A stretch of 7,414 nt of DNA from an uncultured Arenimonas sp. Lineage in GTDB: Bacteria; Pseudomonadota; Gammaproteobacteria; Xanthomonadales; Xanthomonadaceae. The notes beneath the pieces are model-generated. The model had not been told where the DNA came from. It worked only from the letters and a program-made list of their open reading frames with translations, and did not search any database. The stretch spans positions 1-7,414 of the forward strand of contig CAMLKR010000114.1 in assembly GCA_946480565.1 (NCBI GenBank). The letters are read 5' to 3'. Shown in pieces: positions 1 to 6,199 of this stretch. The first letter of the stretch is position 1; each line of letters starts with the position of its first letter. A program made the translations under genes and the position numbers.

Positions 1-78
1 TTCGCCGCCGAAGCCGAACAGAAATCCGCCGACGACGTGGTCGGCGTGCTGCTGCGCGGCGTGCCCTTCGCCGCCTGA
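1..78 (+). CDS. C-terminal end of a MoxR-family AAA+ ATPase (partial)
   Basis: Only the last 25 codons and the TGA stop (76-78) lie in the window; the frame is open to the left edge. The visible tail contains ADDVVGVLLRGVPFA, which resembles the usual end of MoxR ATPases, where a short helix is followed by a V-P-F/V ending. No Walker motif can be seen, so the call rests on this short tail plus context: a DUF58 gene starts four bases after the stop, and MoxR-DUF58 is one of the most conserved gene pairs in bacteria. MoxR proteins are cytoplasmic hexameric ATPases thought to act as chaperones or assembly factors together with vWA-domain partners. The subfamily cannot be decided from what is visible. 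Confidence 0.72.
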   Translation, partial: FAAEAEQKSADDVVGVLLRGVPFAA

Positions 79-82
79 GCCG

Positions 83-979
83 ATGTCCGGACCCGACTTC
101 ATCCCCGCGCCGGTGCGCGCCCGGCTCAAGGACCTGCGCCTGGCCGGGCGCCGGACCGCGGGCGGGCATGGCTTCGGCCAGCACCCCAGCCGCAGCCGCG
201 GCGCCGGGCTGGAGTTCGCGCAGTACCGGGCCTACGAGCCGGGCGATGAACTGCGCCAGATCGACTGGAAGCTCTACGCGCGCTCCGACAAGTTCTTCGT
301 GCGCGAGGCCGAGCGCGACAGTCCGCTGACCGCCTGGGTGATCGTCGACTGCACCGCCTCGATGGCGCAGGGCGATGCGGCGCGGCCGGGCTGGTCGCGG
401 CTCGACGCGGCGCGCGCGCTGGCCGCCTGTGTGTTCGAACTGGCGCTGCGCCAGGGCGACCGTTTTGGCCTGGCCGCGATCGGCGGCGACGGCCTGCGCC
501 TGGTGCCGCCCGGCGCCGGTCCGCGCCAGCGCGACCGCTGCCTGCTCGAACTGCAGGGCCTTTCGGCGCGCGGCGACTGGCCGACCGAGGCGACGCTCCG
601 GCCGCTGTGGGAACGCATCGCGGCCGGGCACCTGGTGCTGGTGCTCAGCGACGATTTCGATGACGGTACCGTGCAGCTGTGCGAGCGCCTCGCGGCCGCG
701 CGCCGCGAAGTACTGAACCTGCAGATCCTCACCGCCGAGGAGCGGGACTTTCCCTTCCGCGGCGGCCATCGTTTCCGCGACCCCGAGTCGGGCGCGGAGC
801 TGCTGAGCGACGGTGTGTCCGTCCGCCAGGGTTTCCTCGCCGCGTTCGCGCAGGCGCAGCGTGAACTGTCGGCGCGCCTGGCCGCCAGCGGCATCCGCCA
901 CACCTCCCACGTGCTCGACGAGGCGCTGGATGCGCCCCTGCGGCGGCTGTTCGCGGCATCGCCGGCGGAGCGCGCATGA
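83..979 (+). CDS. DUF58 family protein with vWA-like core
   Basis: This is a 298-residue soluble protein with no membrane segment, a usual length for short DUF58 proteins. The family signature lies at residues 49-75 (RAYEPGDELRQIDWKLYARS and the following FFVRE). It is followed by a strand and a MIDAS-like motif D89-C-T-A-S93-M, and later by the strand LVLVLSDDF (residues 184-192), whose acidic residues fit the second half of a vWA fold. DUF58 proteins are encoded next to MoxR ATPases and are presumed to be their partners or targets; no reaction is established. The ATG at 83 is four bases after the upstream stop and gives a normal N-terminus (IPAPVRARLKDLRL), although no clear Shine-Dalgarno sequence precedes it; coupling to the upstream gene would explain that. 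The motif has Thr91 where the classical MIDAS has Ser. The 3' end overlaps the next gene by ATGA. The family call is secure; the function is inferred. Confidence 0.93.
   Translation: MSGPDFIPAPVRARLKDLRLAGRRTAGGHGFGQHPSRSRGAGLEFAQYRAYEPGDELRQIDWKLYARSDKFFVREAERDSPLTAWVIVDCTASMAQGDAARPGWSRLDAARALAACVFELALRQGDRFGLAAIGGDGLRLVPPGAGPRQRDRCLLELQGLSARGDWPTEATLRPLWERIAAGHLVLVLSDDFDDGTVQLCERLAAARREVLNLQILTAEERDFPFRGGHRFRDPESGAELLSDGVSVRQGFLAAFAQAQRELSARLAASGIRHTSHVLDEALDAPLRRLFAASPAERA
967..970 (+). promoter_or_regulatory. Shine-Dalgarno site for the BatA-like gene
   Basis: GGAG lies five bases before the ATG at 976, inside the last codons of the DUF58 gene. It supports that ATG as the start and reinitiation at the ATGA overlap. 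Confidence 0.6.
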
Positions 980-2211
980 GTCTGGGCCTGCTGTTCCCGC
1001 TTGGCCTGGCCGCGCTGGGGGCGTGGCTGGTGCCCCTGCTGATCCATCTGGTGCGCCGCGAGGAACAGCGCCCGACCGATTTCGCCGCGCTGCGCTGGCT
1101 GTCGGCGCGCCTAAAGCCGCGGGCCAGGATCCGCTTCGAAGACCTGCTGTTGCTCGCACTGCGCCTGGCCCTGGTGGCCGCGCTGGCGCTGTTGCTTGCG
1201 AAGCCGGTGCTGTACGGCGGCGCCGGCGACACGCCCTGGCTGCTGGTGGTGCCCGGCGCCGACCCCGCCGCGGCGCCACCGCTGCCGGAAGGCGCGCAGC
1301 GCCGCTGGCTGGCGCCGGGTTTCCCGCCCCTGGACGCGCCGCGGCCCGATGCGCCCGTGCCGGTGTCGAGCCTGCTGCGCCAGCTCGACGCCGAACTGCC
1401 GGCCGCGACGCCGGTGACCGTGCTGGTGCCGCCCGTGTTCGCGGGTGCCGATGGCGAGCGCCCCCGGCTCAAACGCGGGCTGGACTGGCGGATCGTCGCC
1501 GGAGAAACCGCGCCCGCGCCCACCGCGTCGACGCCGCCGCGCGCCTTGGCGGTGCGCTCGGTCGGGGAGCGCGAACCGGCCCTGCGTTTCCTGCACGCGG
1601 CCGCGGCAGCCTGGCCACAGATCGATGCGCCGGATGCATCGGATGGCCCGGCCGCGACGGGTGCAACGGACGCGGCGCAGGACAGCGTGGGCGCCGACGA
1701 TCTGCCCGCGGCGCCACCGCTGGATTCCGGAGATGTGGACGCGCCGCTGCCCACGGTCGACACCGCCCTGGTCTGGCTGGTGCCCGGTGAACTGCCCGGC
1801 GCGCTGCGCGACTGGGTACGGGCCGGCGGCCATGTCCTGATCGAACCTGGCAGCGAATGGCCCCTGCCCGCCCCCGGCGCGGTGAGTTGGCGCGACACCG
1901 AAGGCCGCGACCTCGCCCGCAGCGCCGCGCTGGGGCGCGGCCGCGTCACGCAGCTGCTGCAGCCCCTGGCGCCCGGCGAACTGCCGGCCCTGCTCGAGCC
2001 CGACTTCCCGCACCGGCTGCGCGAACTGCTGCAGGCCCCGGTGCCGGCGCCGAGCCGCGCCGATGCCGCGTCACACGCCCCGCTCACCGGGGGCCCCGGC
2101 TTCCCGGAAACGCCGCGCCCGCTCGAGACGCCGCTGCTCTGGCTGATCGTCGTCCTGTTCGCGATGGAGCGCCTGTGGGCGACGCGCCGCCGGCCGGAGC
2201 CGACACCATGA
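976..2211 (+). CDS. membrane protein with BatA-like N-terminal domain
   Basis: This is a 411-residue protein. Residues 1-80 match the aerotolerance-regulator (BatA) N-terminal double-transmembrane domain: a first helix (about 3-26), an Arg-rich loop with R27-R28-E-E, T34-D-F and R49-A-R-I-R-F, and a second helix (about 57-78) ending AKPVL. A large middle region follows, then a third helix (about 385-401) and the tail RRRPEPTP. By the positive-inside rule the loop and tail are cytoplasmic and residues 80-384 are periplasmic. Residues 264-293 (ALVWLVPGELPGALRDWVRA, then GGHVLIEPGS) resemble the strand-helix-strand of the glutamine-amidotransferase-like fold seen in large bacterial membrane proteins of this class; this is pattern recognition only. 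Residues 215-262 form a low-complexity Ala/Pro/Asp linker. No vWA MIDAS motif is present, unlike true BatA. Start and stop overlap both neighbours by four bases. Probable role: an envelope component working with MoxR/DUF58; substrate unknown. Confidence 0.85.
   Translation: MSLGLLFPLGLAALGAWLVPLLIHLVRREEQRPTDFAALRWLSARLKPRARIRFEDLLLLALRLALVAALALLLAKPVLYGGAGDTPWLLVVPGADPAAAPPLPEGAQRRWLAPGFPPLDAPRPDAPVPVSSLLRQLDAELPAATPVTVLVPPVFAGADGERPRLKRGLDWRIVAGETAPAPTASTPPRALAVRSVGEREPALRFLHAAAAAWPQIDAPDASDGPAATGATDAAQDSVGADDLPAAPPLDSGDVDAPLPTVDTALVWLVPGELPGALRDWVRAGGHVLIEPGSEWPLPAPGAVSWRDTEGRDLARSAALGRGRVTQLLQPLAPGELPALLEPDFPHRLRELLQAPVPAPSRADAASHAPLTGGPGFPETPRPLETPLLWLIVVLFAMERLWATRRRPEPTP
2196..2199 (+). 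promoter_or_regulatory. Shine-Dalgarno site for the DUF4175-like gene
   Basis: GGAG lies eight bases before the ATG at 2208. With the ATGA overlap, it decides the start at 2208 over the longer in-frame extension that reaches back to 1857 inside the preceding gene. Confidence 0.55.
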
Positions 2212-4319
2212 GCGTCGAGGTCCGCCTGCGGCAGGCCGCGCGCGCCGCAAGGCGCCGTCGCGCCGCGATCGTCGCTGTGCTGGGCTTCGCACCCGCCGTG
2301 GCCGTTGTCGCCGCTGCGTGGCGCCTGGCCGGCGAGGGCGCCGCGTTCGCGGTGGCCGCACTGCTGGCAGGCACGCTCGCCCTGCTCGCCTGGCGCGCCG
2401 CGGGCCGCATCGACGCCCGCTGGCTGGCCCGCCGGCTCGACCGCCGCGCGGACATGGAGGACAGCGCCGACCTTCTGTTCGCCGATCCCTCCCACCTCAA
2501 CGGATTGCAGGCGCTGCAGCGCGAACGCCTGAAGGCGCGCCTCGCTGACGGTGCCGCGCCCGACCTGCGCGAACCCTGGCCGCTGCGCCGGCTGCTGGGG
2601 CTCACCGGCGGCGCGCTGCTGCTGGCCGCCGCGCTGCTGTACTGGCCCATGGATACGATCAGCACGACGGAACCTGCCCCGGCTGCGACCGCCGCGCCGG
2701 CGGCGGCAGCCACCGAGATCACCCTGGTCTCGGCCCGCCTCGACATCGCGCCGCCGGCCTATACCGGGCTGCCGGCGCGAGGCGGTAGCGAGCTGGACGG
2801 AAAAGCGCCGGAAGGTTCGCGCCTGACCTGGCGGCTGCGCTTTTCGCCGCAGCCGCCGTCGGTGTCGCTGCGGCTGCACGACGGCCGCCGGATCCAGCTG
2901 CAGCGCGAAGGCGAGGACTGGACCGGCCAGCACCTGCTCGCGCGTTCCACGCTCTACCGCATCGTTCCCGGCGGCGAACTGCCGCTGCACGACGGAAAGC
3001 TGCACCGGCTCGACGCCATCGCCGACCAGCCGCCGCAGCTGCGGGTGGTCGCGCCCGAACGCAATCTCACGCTGCGCAGCGAAGGCCAGCGCGACTGGTC
3101 GCTGTCGGTCGAAGCCAGCGACGACCACGGCCTGGGCGCCGCCCGCCTGCGGGTGACGCTGGCCCAGGGCAGCGGCGAACAGGTGACCGTGAGCGAACGG
3201 GTGCTGGCGCTGCGCGGCGAAGGCGACCGCCGGCAGCGCCGCTACGCGCACCGGCTCGACCTGGCCGCGCTCGGCCTGGCCGAGGGCGACGACCTGATCG
3301 TCCGCCTGGAGGTGGACGACCAGCGCGCACCGAAGCCGCAGACCGCGCGCAGCGCCAGCTACATCCTGCGCTGGCCGATGCCGCCGGCCACCGAGGCCAC
3401 CGGCATGGAGGGCCTGGTCAAACGCGCGCTGCCGGCCTACTTCCGCAGCCAGCGCCAGATCATCCTCGACGCCGAGGCCCTGGTCGCCGAACGACCGCGG
3501 CTGGACGCCGACACCTTCGTCGAACGCTCCGACGGCATCGGTGTCGACCAGCGCATCCTGCGCATGCGCTACGGCCAGTTCCTGGGCGAGGAAAACGTCG
3601 GCGGCCCGGAAGCCCCCGGCGAAGAAGAACATTCCGAAGGCGACGGCCACGACCATGAAGGCGAGGCGCCGGCGGACTTCGGCGGCGAGATCAACGTGCT
3701 GGAAGACTACGGCCATACCCACGACGACGCCGAAGCCGCCACCCTGCTCGACCCGGAAACCCGCGCCCTGCTGAAGCAGGCGCTGGACGCCATGTGGTCC
3801 TCGGAAGGCGAGCTGCGCCAGGGCCAGCCGGAGCGCGCCCTGCCGCATGCCTATCGCGCGCTCGGCTTCATCAAGCAGGTTCAGCAGGCCAGCCGCATCT
3901 ACCTGGCGCGCGTGGGCCTGGAGCTGCCGCCGATCGACGAGACGCGGCGCATGACGGGGAAACGCGACGGCCTGGGCGACCGCCGCGACGGCCTGGTCGC
4001 CGCGACCGCGCCGGAAAGTCCCGCGCTGGCGCTGTGGCAGGCGCTGGCGCCGGAACGTGATGGCGACGGCGCCGACGCCGCGCTCGAGGCCTTCGCCGCC
4101 TGGCTGGGCGAGCACGAAGATGCGTTGGCCGACCCGCTCGACCTGGTCGCCGCGCTCGAGACCGTGCGCGCCGACCCGGCCTGCGCCGACTGCCGCGCGC
4201 GCCTGCGCGGACGCCTGTGGCCGCTGCTGCCGCGCCCGGCCGCGGCCGTGCTGCCGCGCGCCGCGCCGGACCGCGCCGGCCAGGCCTATCTGGACGCGCT
4301 GGCGGAGGACAAACCATGA
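2208..4319 (+). CDS. DUF4175-like membrane protein with large periplasmic region
   Basis: This is a 703-residue protein. It has an Arg-rich cytoplasmic N-terminus, two close helices (about 20-38 and 44-63), a cytoplasmic stretch with DARWLARRLDRR, and a third helix (about 129-147). The remaining 550 residues are predicted periplasmic. The layout and motifs recall DUF4175: a region starting around ARLDIAPPAYTGLP (176-189) with PEGSRLTWRL, then a beta-rich domain with VEASDDHGLGAARLRV (301-316), then a helical part with ALPAYFRSQRQIILDAEALV (408-427). A His/acid-rich segment interrupts it at about 471-508 (H475, H481, H483, H503, H505). A Cys pair, C659-A-D-C662, lies near the C-terminus. DUF4175 proteins are mostly 800 or more residues, so this is a shorter, divergent version. 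Function is unknown; association with MoxR-DUF58 suggests a membrane complex. The ATG at 2208 is chosen because of the ATGA overlap and the preceding GGAG; its own stop overlaps the next start in the same way. Confidence 0.8.
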   Translation: MSVEVRLRQAARAARRRRAAIVAVLGFAPAVAVVAAAWRLAGEGAAFAVAALLAGTLALLAWRAAGRIDARWLARRLDRRADMEDSADLLFADPSHLNGLQALQRERLKARLADGAAPDLREPWPLRRLLGLTGGALLLAAALLYWPMDTISTTEPAPAATAAPAAAATEITLVSARLDIAPPAYTGLPARGGSELDGKAPEGSRLTWRLRFSPQPPSVSLRLHDGRRIQLQREGEDWTGQHLLARSTLYRIVPGGELPLHDGKLHRLDAIADQPPQLRVVAPERNLTLRSEGQRDWSLSVEASDDHGLGAARLRVTLAQGSGEQVTVSERVLALRGEGDRRQRRYAHRLDLAALGLAEGDDLIVRLEVDDQRAPKPQTARSASYILRWPMPPATEATGMEGLVKRALPAYFRSQRQIILDAEALVAERPRLDADTFVERSDGIGVDQRILRMRYGQFLGEENVGGPEAPGEEEHSEGDGHDHEGEAPADFGGEINVLEDYGHTHDDAEAATLLDPETRALLKQALDAMWSSEGELRQGQPERALPHAYRALGFIKQVQQASRIYLARVGLELPPIDETRRMTGKRDGLGDRRDGLVAATAPESPALALWQALAPERDGDGADAALEAFAAWLGEHEDALADPLDLVAALETVRADPACADCRARLRGRLWPLLPRPAAAVLPRAAPDRAGQAYLDALAEDKP
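4304..4308 (+). promoter_or_regulatory. Shine-Dalgarno site for the last gene of the operon
   Basis: GGAGG, the strongest such site in the operon, lies seven bases before the ATG at 4316. It favours that start over an in-frame extension back to 4217 inside the preceding gene. Confidence 0.65.
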
Positions 4320-6127
4320 GCACCCCGGTGATGCTGGCGTGGGCGCTGGCGGCGGTCGCGACGATCGCGGCGCTGCGCATCGTGCTCGCGGCGCGCGCGA
4401 CGCCGGTCTCGCCGCTGCGCACCGCCGCTCGCCTGGCCGGCGTGGTCGCCAGCGCCGCCCTGCTCTATTTTTTCCTGCTGCCGCCCGACGCCACGCCGCG
4501 GCCGCGCGCCCTGGTGGTGCTGACCGCCGGCAGCACGATCACCGACGCGCGCGCCGGTGCCGACGACGTCGTGGTCGCGCTGCCGGAAGCGCCGGCGCTG
4601 GCGGGCGTGGCGCGGGTTCCCGACCTCGGCACCGCGCTGCGCCGCTTCCCGGGCGCGACGCCGCTGCGCGTGCGCGGCGCCGGCCTGGTCGCGCGCGACC
4701 GCGATGCGGCGGGCGGGCATTCGATCGAATTCACGCCGCTGCCGCTGCCGGCCGGCCTGGTCGAACTCAGCGCGCCGCTGCAGGCCGGACGCGGCCGCCG
4801 TTTCCAGGTACAGGGCCGGGTCGAAGGGGCGGCCGGGGGTCGGGTCGAACTGCTCGATCCCGCCGGCGCGCGTGCCGACCAGGCGACGCTGGATGCCAAG
4901 GGCCGCTTCCAGCTGGGCGCCAGCGCCGGGCCGGCGGGGCGCATGGACTATCGCCTGCGGATCCAGGCCCGCGACGAGGCCACGCTGGAAGAGATCGCCC
5001 TGCCGCTGGAGGTGCGTGCCGGCGCGCCGCTGCGCGTCTGGATGCTCGCCGGCGGCCCGGGCCCCGAACTCAAATATCTGCGCCGCTGGGCGCAAGACGC
5101 CGGCCTGACGCTGCGCACGCAGATGGCGGTCGGCGGCGGCGTCGACCTGGGCGATCCGCCGCTGCCGGTGACGGCCGCGACGCTGCGCGAATTCGACCTG
5201 GTGGTGCTGGACGAACGCAGCTGGCGCGACCTCGGCGAACGCGGCCGCGGCGTGCTGCGCGAGGCCGTGCGCGGCGGCCTGGGCCTGCTGCTGCGCCTGA
5301 CGGCCGACCCGGGAGAGGGCGAACGCCGCCTGCTCCGCGATTGGGGTTTCACCGTCGAGGCCGCGGACCTCGGCCAAAGCCTGAGGCTGCCGGGCACCGA
5401 GACTGCCGATCCGATACCGGTCGACCCGGACACCTCCGGAGCGGGCGCCGCGGACGCGCCGGCGTCCGGGCAGGCCGGCGCACAAGCGACCGACACCGCG
5501 CCCCTGCTCGGCCGCCGGCCGCTGCGCCTGCGCGCCGCCGATGGCCGGGCGCTGCGGCTTGCGCCGGATGGCGAGCCGCTGGGGCTGTGGCGCCCCGAGG
5601 GCCGCGGCCGGCTCGCGCTGTGGACGCTGTCCGACAGCTTCAGGCTGGTACTCGCCGGTCGCCGCGCGGCGTACGGCAGCCTGTGGGCGGAAACGGTCGC
5701 GACGCTGGCGCGGCCGTCGGGCCAGGCGCCGCGGCCGGTGCCCACGGATGCGCGGGTCGGCCAGCGTTCGGTGTTCTGCGATGTCGGCGATGCGGCCACG
5801 GTGGCGGGCCCCGATGGCGCTGCCGTTCCGCTGGTGCGCGACGTCGCGAGCGGCGGGCGCGCCTGCGCGGCGTGGTGGCCGAGCCAGGCCGGCTGGCATG
5901 AACTGTCCGTTGGCGGCACGCGCACCGCCTTCGCCGTTCGCACGGTGGACGAAGCGCCGGGCCTCATGGCGGCGGCGCTGCGCGGCGCCACCGAACGCTT
6001 GGCCGCCACTCCGCCCGCACCGGGCTCGAGTGCGCCGATGCCGGCACCTGGACCCCGCTGGCCCTGGGGCCTGGCCTGGCTGCTGGTCAGTGCCGCGCTG
6101 TGGTGGCTGGAGCGGCCGCGCCGCTGA
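4316..6127 (+). CDS. membrane protein with periplasmic amidotransferase-like region
   Basis: This is a 603-residue protein that ends the operon. Helices are at about 6-25, 38-55 and 583-597. The Arg-containing loop between the first two and the ERPRR tail should be cytoplasmic, leaving residues 56-582 in the periplasm, the same plan as the product of 976-2211. Residues 150-235 look like a beta-sandwich (RRFQVQGRVEGAAGGRVELL, then a sequence ending ALPLEVRAG). Residues 238-329 resemble a glutamine-amidotransferase-like fold: PLRVWMLAGGPGPELKYLRR, then FDLVVLDERSW, then VLREAVRGGLGLLLRL. No catalytic Cys is seen in that region, so it is probably a non-enzymatic version. A low-complexity Ala/Asp/Gly linker spans about 372-395, and a beta-rich part (WHELSVGGTRTAFAVR, 527-542) precedes the last helix. 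I recognise no named family with certainty. Context suggests a partner of the two preceding membrane proteins. Confidence 0.78.
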   Translation: MSTPVMLAWALAAVATIAALRIVLAARATPVSPLRTAARLAGVVASAALLYFFLLPPDATPRPRALVVLTAGSTITDARAGADDVVVALPEAPALAGVARVPDLGTALRRFPGATPLRVRGAGLVARDRDAAGGHSIEFTPLPLPAGLVELSAPLQAGRGRRFQVQGRVEGAAGGRVELLDPAGARADQATLDAKGRFQLGASAGPAGRMDYRLRIQARDEATLEEIALPLEVRAGAPLRVWMLAGGPGPELKYLRRWAQDAGLTLRTQMAVGGGVDLGDPPLPVTAATLREFDLVVLDERSWRDLGERGRGVLREAVRGGLGLLLRLTADPGEGERRLLRDWGFTVEAADLGQSLRLPGTETADPIPVDPDTSGAGAADAPASGQAGAQATDTAPLLGRRPLRLRAADGRALRLAPDGEPLGLWRPEGRGRLALWTLSDSFRLVLAGRRAAYGSLWAETVATLARPSGQAPRPVPTDARVGQRSVFCDVGDAATVAGPDGAAVPLVRDVASGGRACAAWWPSQAGWHELSVGGTRTAFAVRTVDEAPGLMAAALRGATERLAATPPAPGSSAPMPAPGPRWPWGLAWLLVSAALWWLERPRR

Positions 6128-6199
6128 GCGCGTGCGTCATGTGGACGTCTTCGGCCCAGGGAAGCGGTTGGGCGTCGGCGAACCCCGCTTGAACGTCGC
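6128..6199. other. gap between convergent genes
   Basis: This is the only clear non-coding stretch in the window, 72 bases between the stop of the operon and the stop of the HD-GYP gene on the other strand. Apart from the weak hairpin listed separately I see no promoter, RNA gene or repeat in it. As both genes end here, no promoter is expected. Confidence 0.7.
6162..6190. terminator. weak hairpin, possible bidirectional terminator
   Basis: AAGCGGTT (6162-6169) can pair with AACC (6181-6184) and GCTT (6187-6190), giving an eight-pair stem with a two-base bulge (6185-6186) and an eleven-base loop. It lies between convergent genes, where a shared terminator is expected. There is no T-tract on either side, so a classic intrinsic terminator is not supported, and in DNA this GC-rich such a hairpin can occur by chance. 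Confidence 0.25.

Noticed and set aside
1857..2207. Possible 117-residue N-terminal extension of the DUF4175-like protein.
   Set aside because: It lies inside the preceding gene in another frame and is Arg/Ala/Pro-rich. The ATG at 2208 has a GGAG site and an ATGA overlap, and begins a normal membrane-protein N-terminus.
729..4115. A stop-free minus-strand frame of 1128 codons, longer than any real gene here, running antisense through the DUF58, BatA-like and DUF4175-like genes.
   Set aside because: In DNA this GC-rich stop codons are rare in all frames. Its translation is Arg/Ala/Gly/Gln-rich with no recognisable domain, and it crosses three genes lying in three different frames, whereas the plus-strand genes show clear families, Shine-Dalgarno sites and ATGA overlaps.
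4217..4315. Possible 33-residue N-terminal extension of the last operon protein.
   Set aside because: It lies within the preceding gene and has the look of an out-of-frame translation; the ATG at 4316 has GGAGG and an ATGA overlap.
4286..5899. A 537-codon minus-strand open frame opposite the last operon gene.
   Set aside because: Same GC effect: Arg/Gln/Ala-rich translation, no domain, fully covered by a better-supported gene on the other strand.
4057..5901. A 614-codon plus-strand frame overlapping the last two operon genes.
   Set aside because: Its translation is Arg/Ala/Pro/Gly-rich and without domains. The frame starting at 4316 has membrane helices, a Shine-Dalgarno site and an ATGA overlap.
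1..6127. A classic bat (aerotolerance) operon.
   Set aside because: Only the BatA-type N-terminal membrane domain is shared. No vWA MIDAS in the membrane proteins, no TPR protein and no BatD are seen.
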